This document shows positions 51,836-60,740 of a stretch of 64,000 nt of DNA, one piece after another. The stretch comes from JALORV01 sp963754065. GTDB taxonomy: Bacteria; Pseudomonadota; Gammaproteobacteria; Burkholderiales; Burkholderiaceae_F. The stretch's first letter is position 1. Each line of letters opens with the position of its first letter. The translations under genes and the position numbers were made by a program. The notes beneath the pieces are model-generated. The model was not told the DNA's origin. It worked only from the letters and a program-made list of their open reading frames with translations, and did not search any database. The stretch covers positions 1 to 64,000 of the forward strand of contig CAVWFH010000033.1 of assembly GCA_963754065.1 (NCBI GenBank), in the 5' to 3' direction.

Positions 51836-52318
51836 ATGAGCAAGAGTGAGTTGCTTACCGAGCTTCAGATCAGGGGCATCCAGCTCAACGAATACGGTCG
51901 GAACCTCTTCGCGCACAAGGAGTTCGCGACGACGACTGTTGTCTCGCAACTTGCGACCGTAGAACTTGCCGTTGCACATCTCGGCCTCTTGCGAGGCGCC
52001 ACCACTGAACGGATTCACGAGCGAGCCAGCAAGCTGGGGCTGACGCTATGCCCACTCGAGCTCGGTCCCCATCTCAGGCTTCAGTACCTCGATCAGCCCG
52101 AGGGGCATCTCGGCCAGCCGCCTTCGAAGCATCGAGCGCCGCCGGGATCCATCACCGTTGCGTCGCGTCCGCTCACGGACGATGTCGACACGCCCAAAGG
52201 CTTCTACCTGCGTCGGATCGACGGTGTGCTCTGGTTGCGAGGCTATCGATGCGCGCCAGATGACATCTGGCGGCCCGAAGACCGACTCGTTTTCTGTCGG
52301 CCACAGGATGCGGCCTAG
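51836..52318 (+). CDS. conserved protein of unknown function
   Basis: A 160-residue cytoplasmic protein. The start MSKSELLTELQIRGIQLNEY was preferred over ATG 51770 because the upstream codons look unrelated. The N-terminal half is helical. The C-terminal half contains CPLELGPHLRLQYLDQPEG, then APPGSITVASRPL and GFYLRRIDGVLWLRGY, a pattern I recall from a widespread uncharacterised family. No catalytic motif or membrane segment is evident. It lies at the edge of the A/T-richer stretch, with no operon partner. Confidence 0.7.
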   Translation: MSKSELLTELQIRGIQLNEYGRNLFAHKEFATTTVVSQLATVELAVAHLGLLRGATTERIHERASKLGLTLCPLELGPHLRLQYLDQPEGHLGQPPSKHRAPPGSITVASRPLTDDVDTPKGFYLRRIDGVLWLRGYRCAPDDIWRPEDRLVFCRPQDAA

Positions 52319-52696
52319 CGCTTCTTCGGTCGACGCGAACCCCAACCTCGCGCGGGGCGCTCACCTACATGTCTCGAAGTAGCATCAAGCAGTTTCAGCC
52401 CGTTTGAGAAGATGGCCTGCAACGTCACTGAGGAGCCCCAGCACCATTCGCATAGAACCAGCAATTTCTCTATTTATCGCGACTGCTTTCTGGCGCGACT
52501 AAGGACTCAGATTCATCCATGGCGGCCTACTCCAAATTCGGAAAGCCCCAGGCTACGACCCGAATCCAAGTATCGCCGACTAGTTCGCGCGAATGGGTGG
52601 AATGTTGGTGGGGATCAACCCGCCTAAGTCACTGTGTCATTGATGCGTGAAGTGCGGTTGGCCTTTGCTCCGAGTGGTCGTGCCCTGTCCTTCGCA
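52319..52696. other. 378-bp gene-free spacer
   Basis: Lies between two genes that converge on it. A 43-codon plus-strand frame (52519-52650) with several Trp is present but has no ribosome binding site or known relative. No repeat, terminator with a T-run or attachment site was recognised. Confidence 0.4.
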
Positions 52697-54250
52697 TCAC
52701 TTCATAACGTGTCTAAGTGCAAATAGCAATTCGGCTCGCCACCACGGCCGTGGCTCCGTGTCAGCAGCCAGTACACGAGGGTCCTTCAGGGTCGATTCGA
52801 CCCACCGCAGCGCCAAGGTTCGTTGGCGAAGGTTGCCGCTAGGATATGCGTCGTACGTGGCTGCTAGTACCCAGGGCAATTGAATTTGCTCCCAAATGTC
52901 GTTTGCTGGCCCACGAAGCGTTTCGACGGTTATGTAAGGTCGCTCCGCTTCACCCACAGTTCCTTCGGGAAGGCTGTCTAGCCACATGGCGTCGATCGCC
53001 CGAAGGTTCGGCGTGCCCAATTTGTGCAACGTGTACATGACAGTCCCCGAAATGCTTATCGAATGCTCGCTTTTGAGCGACAAGGGGTAGCGCTTCCAGC
53101 GAGCACTGTCATGTTCGCGTACCGACAACAGCCACGCCACGCCTTTGTCTATCGCAGCGGCGATTTGCTCGGACTGTTGAGCTGTCAAATTGGCAACGCT
53201 CTTCTGTGCGTGCAGGCCGAGGAGAGCCCATGCTGTTGCGTAAGGTGAGGCAAACGCGGACGCGCCAGTATTCACTGGAAACATCGCCCACCACCCTTGT
53301 GGATTTTGATGGTCCAACAGGAATCGCAGTTCCTCGGCGGTTGCGTCGACGCCTTGATCCGCCATCGCCATTAGCACCCAGCCAGAAATAAATGTGCACC
53401 ACGCATCCTGCGGTTTGTCGAGAAACTCGGTCCAACAGGCGCATTCCGGATACATGTTGCTACGCACGTAATTAGTGAAGTCCTCGCGCGCGATGCGCTC
53501 CTGCGCGGACAAAGCTAGGCTTGCCTGAGAAATCGACCACGAATTTATGGAACGCGATTTGTAGTCAAGGAGATCTCGCTTAACTAATGCAGCGAGCCGT
53601 TTGGCCGTATCCGTTATCTCAGCGCGCAGTTTGGGGTCCAGTGGAAAACCAGGATCCTTTGCCGAAGCAACTCGAATCATTCCAGCTACGTCGCCCGAGC
53701 CAGACGGCAGTACGGCAGAAACGGCTACGAACATGGTGAGTAAGACCGCAACCGAAACCAACACCAGCCTCGCACTTCTCGGCATCTTGGCCAATACGCG
53801 AAGTTGTGGGGCTGAAGAGGTGCCTTTCGGGGCAGCCAGCATTACTCCTTGAAGCTCTCGTACCATTGCGGTCGCTGCCGACACGGTCTCGGCCACGACG
53901 TTGCCCTCGGGCTGCAACACCGTAACCGCCTTCAGGTAACTTGGGATCTCCTCCAGCGACACCGGCTCTACCAATACAGGCAAGACGCGCCCAACGGGGC
54001 TGGGCCAGCGCTCTCGGGCGAGCTTGAGTTCCGTGCGAGCATATGTGCCGCTCTTTATTGATTGAGGGCTGACGAGGAAGACCATTAGGTCGACCTTCGC
54101 TATTGCGGCGGCGATGCGCAGGTTGTAATCGCCAGCTGATGGCAAGGAATCGCGATCGAAGAACACCTCGTATCCGCAGCCGAGAAGGCCAAGGTGGATC
54201 TGGTCCGCAATCTCGCGGTGTTCCGAGGGGTAGGAAACAAAGACGCGCAT
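52697..54250 (-). CDS. TIR-domain membrane protein with extracytoplasmic terpene-cyclase-like toroid domain
   Basis: A 517-residue protein. Residues 1-135 form a TIR domain: MRVFVSYPSEHREIADQI, YEVFFDRDSLPSAGDY, then VFLVSPQSIKSGTYARTELK with E74 at the place of the NADase catalytic glutamate. Residues about 161-181 form one membrane helix (ARLVLVSVAVLLTMFVAVSA). Residues 200-517 are rich in Trp and helix and hold repeats such as LLDHQNPQGWWAMFP plus ATAWALLGL, like the alpha/alpha toroid of terpene cyclases and prenyltransferases, but without a DxDD-type catalytic motif. The predicted topology is TIR inside, toroid outside. Start ATG 54250 was chosen because it opens the TIR strand; GTG 54298 is less likely. 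Base composition is more A/T-rich than in the neighbours. No partner gene adjoins it. Confidence 0.8.
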   Translation of the reverse strand: MRVFVSYPSEHREIADQIHLGLLGCGYEVFFDRDSLPSAGDYNLRIAAAIAKVDLMVFLVSPQSIKSGTYARTELKLARERWPSPVGRVLPVLVEPVSLEEIPSYLKAVTVLQPEGNVVAETVSAATAMVRELQGVMLAAPKGTSSAPQLRVLAKMPRSARLVLVSVAVLLTMFVAVSAVLPSGSGDVAGMIRVASAKDPGFPLDPKLRAEITDTAKRLAALVKRDLLDYKSRSINSWSISQASLALSAQERIAREDFTNYVRSNMYPECACWTEFLDKPQDAWCTFISGWVLMAMADQGVDATAEELRFLLDHQNPQGWWAMFPVNTGASAFASPYATAWALLGLHAQKSVANLTAQQSEQIAAAIDKGVAWLLSVREHDSARWKRYPLSLKSEHSISISGTVMYTLHKLGTPNLRAIDAMWLDSLPEGTVGEAERPYITVETLRGPANDIWEQIQLPWVLAATYDAYPSGNLRQRTLALRWVESTLKDPRVLAADTEPRPWWRAELLFALRHVMK

Positions 54251-54533
54251 GGCTAGACTCTCAAGCCAATTCTGCGCGGACATCGCGAGCTTTGCCACAC
54301 CGACGTTCTCCCCTGTTTAGTCCGTTGTCGTTCTGGAGTCCGCCGCTAACAATACCTGTGTTTCGCGGTTGGGTTGCAAGCTGCCAGCGCACAATCCAGT
54401 CAGGAGGGCCGTTCGCCGGACCGGGTCTGCATCAAGGGCTTTCGTCGAACACACTTCCGTTCTTCGCAACGTCGCCTTTTAAGCAACAGATGGGACAAGT
54501 CACGAAGATCAGTCCTGGCCGACCCCGTAATTT

Positions 54534-54899
54534 CTACGTTGTGTGAGTCACGGTTCCCTGATGGAAAACCATCTGCCATTTGCCGTTGGATCGTCGCCAC
54601 ATCGAGGAGCGAAGCGTGTCGACGACGAGCTCGGAGTGTCGATGGATCTTGTACGTCAGCAGGGCAACGTCCGGCGCCAGCGCGGTGACTTGGAAGTCCG
54701 ACGTCGTTTGCACGATCGGAGATTCCGCCTGGAGCACCGCGACGAGATCGTCCTTGGTGTAGACGCGTCCCGAGCTGCCGAACTCCTTGAACTCGTCAGC
54801 GAGAAGTTCTGCAAGCAGCGTTGACTTGCGGACGTCAGGGACAAGCAGCAGTTCTTCAAGCTCCTTCAACTCCGCTACCAGAGCTTCGTGAGGCGTCAT
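54534..54899 (-). CDS. DUF4440 / SnoaL-like NTF2-fold protein
   Basis: A 121-residue cytoplasmic protein with the NTF2-like order: helix LVAELKELEELLL, LLADEFKEFGSSGRVYTKDDL, then a beta sheet with DVALLTYKIHR and a C-terminal SNGKWQMVFHQGT. The GKWQMVFHQGT end is typical of DUF4440. AGGA lies eight bases before the ATG at 54899. Function unknown. The 283-bp spacer to the TIR gene carries the TIR promoter (a TATTGT-like element on the minus strand) and no gene. Confidence 0.85.
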   Translation of the reverse strand: MTPHEALVAELKELEELLLVPDVRKSTLLAELLADEFKEFGSSGRVYTKDDLVAVLQAESPIVQTTSDFQVTALAPDVALLTYKIHRHSELVVDTLRSSMWRRSNGKWQMVFHQGTVTHTT

Positions 54900-55095
54900 T
54901 GAGCTATTCCTGAGCTGGTAGGTTTCGGCAAACTCCCGGGGGTGGCTGCAGCGGCTCGCTGGCCGCATCCCGACCCGGCGGCCGACGTCGGACAACAAAA
55001 AGTACTAGCTCGACCCCGGCTCTTGGAGCTAGATTGCAGGACTCCTGCCCCGCCCGCAAGGCGCCGCGAAGCAGCATTCGAGCAAAGGAGGCGCC

Positions 55096-56340
55096 ATGCG
55101 CCAACTCGAAGGCCCGCTGTCTCCCACGGAGCGCATCTTCACGCTGGATGTCGTGCGTGGTTTTGCGCTGCTCGGCATCCTCATCATGAACATGCCGGGC
55201 TTCGCCAACTCGTTCTTCGTCGAAGCCGACGGCTCACACCTCTGGAGCGCCCCGGTCGATCGGGCGGCCGAGGTGGTGCGCGACATGCTCTTCTCGGGCA
55301 AGTTCAACAGCATGTTCAGCCTGCTGTTCGGCATCGGCTTCACGATCCAGTTTGCCCGCATGCAGGAACTGGCTCCGGGGCACGCCACGCAACTCTATCT
55401 GCGCCGGCTGCTCGTGCTTCTCGCAGCGGGACTGGCCCACGCCGCCTTCTTCTGGACCGGCGACGTGCTGCACGTCTATGCCGCACTCGGCCTGCTGTTG
55501 CTGCTGGTGCTGCGGCACGCCAGCGACCGGATGATCATCGGTCTGATCATTCTGCTGTTGCTGTACCCGGCGTTTTCCGGAGTCACCCGGCTGCTGGTGA
55601 TGACACCCGAGATCACGGCGCGCCTGGTCACGGAAGCCAAAGCCTTCGAAGCCTCCAACAACCTGGCCTACGGACAAGGCTCGTTTCTTGCCGCGGCCCG
55701 GGAGCACATGCGGGAGTTCGTCTACAACTACGACAACGTCTGGGGCCTGTGGTCCAACCTCGGCTTCTACGTGCAGATGGCCACGACGATGCTGATCGGC
55801 GTGCTGATCGGTCGGCATCACCTGGAGCGGCGCATCCCGGAGCTGATGCCGTGGGTCCGCAAGCTGCAGTGGTGGCTGCTCGGTGTCGGGCTAGTCTGCG
55901 CGCTGGCCTTCGGCACCATCTTTCAGATCGAGCGTGCGCCCGGCCCAACGCCGCTGAAAGTTCTGGGCAGCATTACCTACGTACTCAGCCGCATCAGCCT
56001 GATGCTCTTCTATGTACTGACGATCGTGCGGCTGGCGCAACTGCCGGTGTGGCAGGCGCGCTTTGCGCCGATGGCCGCGGCAGGGAAGATGCCGCTGACC
56101 AACTACCTGCTGCAGACGATGATCTGCACAACGCTGTTCTACGGCTGGGGGTTCGGCTGGTGGGGCCAGGTCGGCCCGGCCGCGCAGCTGGCGCTGGCCC
56201 TCGGCATCTTCTTTCTAGTACAGGTGCCCCTGAGCGTCCTGTGGCTGCGTCGCTTCCGGTGGGGACCGCTCGAGTACGCCTGGCGCGTGGCGACCTACGG
56301 CAGGTTGCCACAGAAGCAGCTCGTTTCTTCCGCTGGCTGA
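55096..56340 (+). CDS. DUF418 family (YeiB-like) membrane protein
   Basis: A 414-residue protein with about ten membrane helices. The N-terminal RIFTLDVVRGFALLGILIMN is the family signature. The C-terminal DUF418 domain includes MAAAGKMPLTNYLLQTMICT and ends with WLRRFRWGPLEYAWRVATYG, both highly typical. The transported or modified substrate is unknown. GGAG lies upstream of the ATG. Single gene. Confidence 0.93.
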   Translation: MRQLEGPLSPTERIFTLDVVRGFALLGILIMNMPGFANSFFVEADGSHLWSAPVDRAAEVVRDMLFSGKFNSMFSLLFGIGFTIQFARMQELAPGHATQLYLRRLLVLLAAGLAHAAFFWTGDVLHVYAALGLLLLLVLRHASDRMIIGLIILLLLYPAFSGVTRLLVMTPEITARLVTEAKAFEASNNLAYGQGSFLAAAREHMREFVYNYDNVWGLWSNLGFYVQMATTMLIGVLIGRHHLERRIPELMPWVRKLQWWLLGVGLVCALAFGTIFQIERAPGPTPLKVLGSITYVLSRISLMLFYVLTIVRLAQLPVWQARFAPMAAAGKMPLTNYLLQTMICTTLFYGWGFGWWGQVGPAAQLALALGIFFLVQVPLSVLWLRRFRWGPLEYAWRVATYGRLPQKQLVSSAG

Positions 56341-56417
56341 AGTTCGAGCGCGGGATCATCCACGCGCCGGCGGTTGCTGCGCGGACCGGCCGCGTCCGTA
56401 CTCCCGATTCCCGCGGC

Positions 56418-56930
56418 TCAGACCTTTGCTTTGCCCGAGCGTCCGAAGAACATCGCCATCAGCGTGTCGGATCCCATGACGCGGCCAAACTCGCGCAGCA
56501 CGCAGAAGTTGAGTATCAGGACGAACAGGACGATCTGGATGCCCCAGAAGTGCGGCCAGATGATGGCCGCAAGCAGCTTCTCGTTGGCGGCCGCAAAGCC
56601 GCCCGCTTCCTTCCAGAAGTCGAAGAGGCGCTCCAGGTAGTGAATGAAGGTGGCAATGACGAAATAGATCGCCGTCTTCCAGGCGACGTTGTACGCAAGC
56701 GGCCGGTCCGGAAAGCGGTTGATCGCCGGCAGCAGATCGGCCAGCAGCACGGCCTTTCCCAGAATCAATGCGCCCATCGCGATCTGCCCCGAAGAAATGA
56801 TGGGCAGTCCGGTGCCTTTCACCATCAGCGAACGGACCAGGGCGACGATGTGCAAGGCAATGAAGAAGAAGACCGTGGGCGGCAGCAGCGCAAGGAATTC
56901 TTCCTTGATCTTTTCGGAGACTTTGCTCAT
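56418..56930 (-). CDS. hypothetical membrane protein with four helices
   Basis: A 170-residue protein starting MSKVSEKIKEEFLALLPP. About four hydrophobic segments are visible (FFFIALHIVALV, IAMGALILGKAVLLA, WKTAIYFVIATFIHYL, FWGIQIVLFVLILNF). Conserved-looking polar residues are few. No family name is recognised. It may be read with the GST gene, which ends 64 bp upstream. Confidence 0.75.
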   Translation of the reverse strand: MSKVSEKIKEEFLALLPPTVFFFIALHIVALVRSLMVKGTGLPIISSGQIAMGALILGKAVLLADLLPAINRFPDRPLAYNVAWKTAIYFVIATFIHYLERLFDFWKEAGGFAAANEKLLAAIIWPHFWGIQIVLFVLILNFCVLREFGRVMGSDTLMAMFFGRSGKAKV

Positions 56931-56994
56931 GTACGTCGGCTCCTCGGCCCTCGTGCGGCAGCCGTCGGGTTGGTCGCTGAAGTCAACTAGTGGC

Positions 56995-57606
56995 TCAAGG
57001 CTTCGCGTACCAGGACTTCACGCCCGGATGGTCGCGCACGGCGTCGTGCACCCCCATGAGCTTGGGGTAAGCGGCAAAGATCGTGGCGGGAACGTGGTCA
57101 ACCTTGCCGCCCAGGAACCAGCGCACGGCCATATGGAGCTTGAGGTCCACCACGTGCAGCTTTGCACCGGCGAAGAACGGTTCTCCGAGGATGTTCTTCT
57201 CCGCAAATTTCGCCCACGCCGGCAGAAAGCCGGCCACAAGTGCCTCGCGCGCAGCGCGCTTCTCGTCGGCGTCCTTGATGCGCATGCTCGGACCGACGGC
57301 GGCACGCAGGTCCTCCACGTGTTGCATCATGCCTTCGTGACGCGCGGCTTCGAAGTCGTCGGCCGGATGGAGTCCGAAGCGGCGACCGATCAGCACGAGG
57401 ATCGCGTTGGACTGTCCGAGTGGCGGGCTGTCCGGCAGCACGAGGACCGGCATCGCGCCATAGGGCATCTGCTCTTTCAACGCGGGCCAGTCGGCCCCGC
57501 TGATGCGCTCGTCTTCGAAATCGACGCCGGCGAGGTGCAGGGCGAGGCGACACTCTTCGCCGCGGCTTACGGGAGCGTCGAAGTAGATCAGCTTGGGCTT
57601 GTTCAT
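56995..57606 (-). CDS. glutathione S-transferase family protein
   Basis: A 203-residue cytoplasmic protein with the two-domain GST layout. The thioredoxin-like N-terminal domain has KLIYFDAPVSRGEECRLAL, with Y9 as the likely glutathione-activating residue in sigma-like GSTs, and MPYGAMPVLVLPD containing the cis-Pro, followed by LGQSNAILVLIGRRFGL. The C-terminal helical domain contains FFAGAKLHVVDLKLHMAVRW. The pattern resembles sigma/alpha-like GSTs. The start at 57606 is the family start; upstream codons are not conserved-looking. Confidence 0.88.
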   Translation of the reverse strand: MNKPKLIYFDAPVSRGEECRLALHLAGVDFEDERISGADWPALKEQMPYGAMPVLVLPDSPPLGQSNAILVLIGRRFGLHPADDFEAARHEGMMQHVEDLRAAVGPSMRIKDADEKRAAREALVAGFLPAWAKFAEKNILGEPFFAGAKLHVVDLKLHMAVRWFLGGKVDHVPATIFAAYPKLMGVHDAVRDHPGVKSWYAKP

Positions 57607-57695
57607 GAAGTACAACGTAGCACAACCGGGATCGCGCTCAAGGCTCCGGCCGGTGTCACCGCGCACGACGCAACGGGTTCAGATACGCTCAGGCC

Positions 57696-58223
57696 ATGAA
57701 ACAGCTAATCACAGTACTGATGTTGACCCTCGCTCTGGCCGGCATCGCCCGAGCCGAGCAGGCGGGCGGCCTGACGTGGACCGCTCCTCCGGAGTGGAAG
57801 GCGCAGGGCGAGCGCCCCATGCGCGCAGCGACCTACAGCATTCCCGCCGCCAAGGGAGATACAGAGCCCGCCGAGCTGGCCGTCTTCTACTTCGGAGAAA
57901 GCAGCGGCGGCGGCGTGGACGCGAACGTGAAGCGCTGGGTCGACCAGTTCCAGAAAGCGGATGGTTCGTCTGCGGCCAAGGACGCGAAGGTGAAGAAGGA
58001 GAAGATCGCCGGGTTGCCGGCCACCGCCGTGGAGGTCAATGGCACCTACATGGGTGGCTCGATGATGGGGCCCTCAGCGCCCAAGCCCGGCTACCGGCTG
58101 CTCGGCGCCATCGTCGAGGGACCGGGCGGCAATGTCTTCTTCAAGCTCACGGGTCCGGAGAAGACGGTTTCCAGCGCGGAAAAATCGTTCCGCAAACTGC
58201 TCGACGGGCTGAAGAAGAAGTAG
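57696..58223 (+). CDS. hypothetical exported protein
   Basis: A 175-residue protein with a signal peptide ending at GIARA (about residue 20). The mature part begins EQAGGLTWTAPPEWKAQGER and has FYFGESSGGGVDANVKRWVDQF, AGLPATAVEVNGTYMGG and a C-terminal GNVFFKLTGPEKTV. Proteins of this look occur in many Proteobacteria and Planctomycetes and are probably a single beta-rich domain; function unknown. It is followed by a strong hairpin. Confidence 0.7.
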   Translation: MKQLITVLMLTLALAGIARAEQAGGLTWTAPPEWKAQGERPMRAATYSIPAAKGDTEPAELAVFYFGESSGGGVDANVKRWVDQFQKADGSSAAKDAKVKKEKIAGLPATAVEVNGTYMGGSMMGPSAPKPGYRLLGAIVEGPGGNVFFKLTGPEKTVSSAEKSFRKLLDGLKKK

Positions 58224-58256
58224 GCGCGCCCGTTCACTTTCAATGCGGTTCCGAGC

Positions 58257-58287
58257 AACGCTGCAGCGGCTCAACCGCTGCAGCGTT
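58257..58287. terminator. hairpin between two convergent genes
   Basis: Perfect 13-bp inverted repeat, AACGCTGCAGCGG / CCGCTGCAGCGTT with a five-base loop, 34 bp after the exported-protein stop and 31 bp from the end of the convergent lipoprotein gene. It probably terminates in both directions, although the T-run is short (GTTGTT). Confidence 0.65.
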
Positions 58288-58317
58288 GTTCACGCGAGGA
58301 CTTCGCTCCTTAACGTG

Positions 58318-59385
58318 CTAGGGCAGCAACTGCGCCCAGGTCAGTTCCTTCGTGCTCTCGTACGTACCGTCGTTGTTGGCGTCCAGTTCACTGCGAACGC
58401 GGTCCGTGACCAGCACGGTAAGTCGCAGGCGCGAGGCGTTGCCCAGCACCGAGACCTGTCCGGTGTCCGGGTGCAGCGCCGTCGACGTCTCATGCACTGG
58501 TGTCGTCGGGTCCGTCACGAGCGTCATGCGACCACCTAGCGAGGCCACCAGCACCGTGCCGTTGAGCGAGGTCGTCGTCCAGCCGACCGAGGTCGACGCG
58601 GACGGGAGAAACTCGATTCCCACCGCGACGAATCCTGCGTCGTAGGTAAACGTGTCGTTGACAGTCGGAGTGGACCCTTGTGCGACGAATCCGCCCGGGG
58701 TGACCGTGACGTCAATGCGAGTCGTTGTGCCGGTCGAACTGATGGTTTCGGTGTAGGTCGCGTTCATTGCGCCATTCATCGACGACGTAAACCCGCCGTC
58801 CACGACGACCAGTTGCTGGAACGTGAACGTGCCGCTCATCTGCATCCCGGTCGACGATTCTGACGCGGTGGCGATTCCCATGGCGAGCGTGCCATTGACC
58901 ATCGTGCTGAGGTCCTCCCGGCACTGGTTGAAGGCAAACGACATCGCATCACCGCCGGAGAGGACGGCGTTGCTGTCGCGGTCATCGATGGTCAACGTCA
59001 GTGAACCGCCTCCAGGGCACGGCTCCGTCTGGCTGACAACGGCGAGCCGGCTTGCCCGGTTGCTGGACGCCTGAACGGGCGCGGCGGCTTTGCTCAAGGC
59101 ATACATGGGTACGGCGCTGACGGCGTCGGCCATCGCTTTGGCCGGCGCCGGCGCCGCTGTCGGGAGCACCCCGACACCGCCCATGGTGAAGAAATTGGCT
59201 ACCGTTGCACGCGCAACGGCATCCTGGTTGGCGGCTGTGATCGTGACCATGGTGGGCGGTGGCGGAACGATCGGCGTTACAGCCGCGCCACCATCACTGC
59301 TGTCACCGCCGCAGCTGACGGCGAAGATCGCCGCAGTCAGAGCGGCAAGACGGACTGTCCGGCCCAATACAAGGCGAGTCGACAT
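58318..59385 (-). CDS. hypothetical lipoprotein
   Basis: A 355-residue exported protein. The signal peptide ends in a lipobox-like AVSC with C25, followed by a Gly/Ser/Asp and Pro linker. The body is Thr/Ser/Gly-rich beta structure, with cysteines in EPCPGGGS and NQCREDL that could pair. The C-terminus contains DANNDGTYES, resembling a calcium-binding loop. GGAGGAG lies eight bases before the ATG, which decides the start within a longer frame. Family not recognised. Confidence 0.72.
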   Translation of the reverse strand: MSTRLVLGRTVRLAALTAAIFAVSCGGDSSDGGAAVTPIVPPPPTMVTITAANQDAVARATVANFFTMGGVGVLPTAAPAPAKAMADAVSAVPMYALSKAAAPVQASSNRASRLAVVSQTEPCPGGGSLTLTIDDRDSNAVLSGGDAMSFAFNQCREDLSTMVNGTLAMGIATASESSTGMQMSGTFTFQQLVVVDGGFTSSMNGAMNATYTETISSTGTTTRIDVTVTPGGFVAQGSTPTVNDTFTYDAGFVAVGIEFLPSASTSVGWTTTSLNGTVLVASLGGRMTLVTDPTTPVHETSTALHPDTGQVSVLGNASRLRLTVLVTDRVRSELDANNDGTYESTKELTWAQLLP

Positions 59386-59570
59386 GATTTTCTCCTCCCG
59401 GTTCGGCTCGAGCGCATTCTTCGAGCCGACGTTTGCGTGCGAGCCGCCACGCTCAGGGAGTGAAAATCGCTGACCACTGCGAGGCGTTTCGCCCAGGAAA
59501 CGCCCTTTCAGTCTGTCGGCGCAATCCGGCACTGCATTGATGCAGGGCCAAAGTCGTAGCTGTCCCGGCC

Positions 59571-60431
59571 CTACGAGCGCCCGGCCGCCAGCCGCAGCAC
59601 GCCGCTGACCAGCGCCACCGCGGCGCCCTGCACGCGTGGCGACAGCGCCAGCGGCTTGAGCAGCATCTTGGTCGACATCGTCACCGGCAACTTCGGCGTG
59701 ATGCGCGCGCGCAGGTTGCGCTGGAACGCCTTGTAGTCCGCGGCCGTGCTCGGCCGCTCGGGGTACCGGCCGTTCCACGCGTGGCGAAAGGCAATGTCGC
59801 CGTCGTCGTCGAACGCTTCCAGCACGCGCCGCAATTCGGCCCGCGCCACGCGCCAGCGCGCCGGCCGGCCGTGCGCCGCGCAGTAGCGCCGGTAGGCGTC
59901 GTAGAAATACGAGTAGTGGCGCACCTCGTCGCTCTTCAGGTGCGCCGTGATGGCGCGCAGCACCGGCTCGTCGCTGTAGTCGTGCAGCATCTGGTACATC
60001 GTCGCGGTGCCGGTCTCGACCACGCAGCGCGCCGCCATCTCCAGCGCGCGCGAAGGTTCGAGTTCCTCCTGCGTGCAGGCCGCGGCGTATTCCGGATAGA
60101 AGCCGCCAAAGGCGCGCTCCCAGCTGAACTCCGGCCAGACCGCCTCGACGTAGGCGCGCAGCGCGGCGCCGTGCTGCAGCTCTTCCGGCTGCCAGTGCGC
60201 GCGCAGCCAGGCGGCCAGTTCGGCGTCGCCGGCGTAGTACTCGATCAGGTTGGAGGCGTAGTGGTGCGTGGCGGCTTCGACCAGCGCCGAGGTCGCAAGT
60301 ACGAAGTACAGCGTGTCGTCGCTGCGGACCTTTTCGTGCTCCAGCCGAGCGAAATCGATGTCGGCCAGGCGCCAGGGCAACTCCGGCACGGCCTCCTCGT
60401 TGCCGGACTCCACATTCAATGACATTCCCAT
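59571..60431 (-). CDS. ferritin-like di-iron superfamily protein
   Basis: A 286-residue helical protein. Possible di-iron ligands lie in four helices: ALVEAATHHYAS, WQPEELQHG (EExxH), ARCVVETGTATMY and LKSDEVRHYSYF (ExxHxxxx). The arrangement recalls acyl-ACP desaturase or ferritin-like proteins. The substrate is unknown; an oxidase or oxygenase role is possible. The start at 60431 (or 60425) is followed by MSLNVESGNEEAVPELPWR; the upstream frame looks non-coding. The C-terminal helix has a hydrophobic stretch GAAVALVSGVLRLA. Confidence 0.75.
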   Translation of the reverse strand: MGMSLNVESGNEEAVPELPWRLADIDFARLEHEKVRSDDTLYFVLATSALVEAATHHYASNLIEYYAGDAELAAWLRAHWQPEELQHGAALRAYVEAVWPEFSWERAFGGFYPEYAAACTQEELEPSRALEMAARCVVETGTATMYQMLHDYSDEPVLRAITAHLKSDEVRHYSYFYDAYRRYCAAHGRPARWRVARAELRRVLEAFDDDGDIAFRHAWNGRYPERPSTAADYKAFQRNLRARITPKLPVTMSTKMLLKPLALSPRVQGAAVALVSGVLRLAAGRS

Positions 60432-60740
60432 GACCGCAAGTTTAGCGACCCGACCCGCCTGGACGGTGGGCAGGCACGCGCACCGGCCAAAGTGCCCGAG
60501 CGCGGGCACCCGAAGGATGCGCGCATTGGGGCCTGGAGCACTGCCGCGCTGGTCTACATTGGCCGGAAATGACAGGTGCACACGCTGGCATCGGAAGCGA
60601 CTGTCATTAGAATTCCGCGCTTCGTTTTCCTGCCTTCCGGCATCGCCGCCGTTGTGCAATCGAAGCTGCACAGCGGTTGGCCATCGCAGGAGTCGCCTTC
60701 AGTCGCCGGACACAATCCACCGTACTCAGGGAGAAAAGCA

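Noticed and set aside
52519..52650. A 43-codon frame with several Trp residues in the spacer after the conserved protein
   Set aside because: No ribosome binding site, no recognisable family, and the length is within chance expectation.
54330..54360. A GCCGCTAAC element resembling one end of an integron attC site
   Set aside because: Only one short core-like element; no matching partner repeat or cassette arrangement around the TIR gene.
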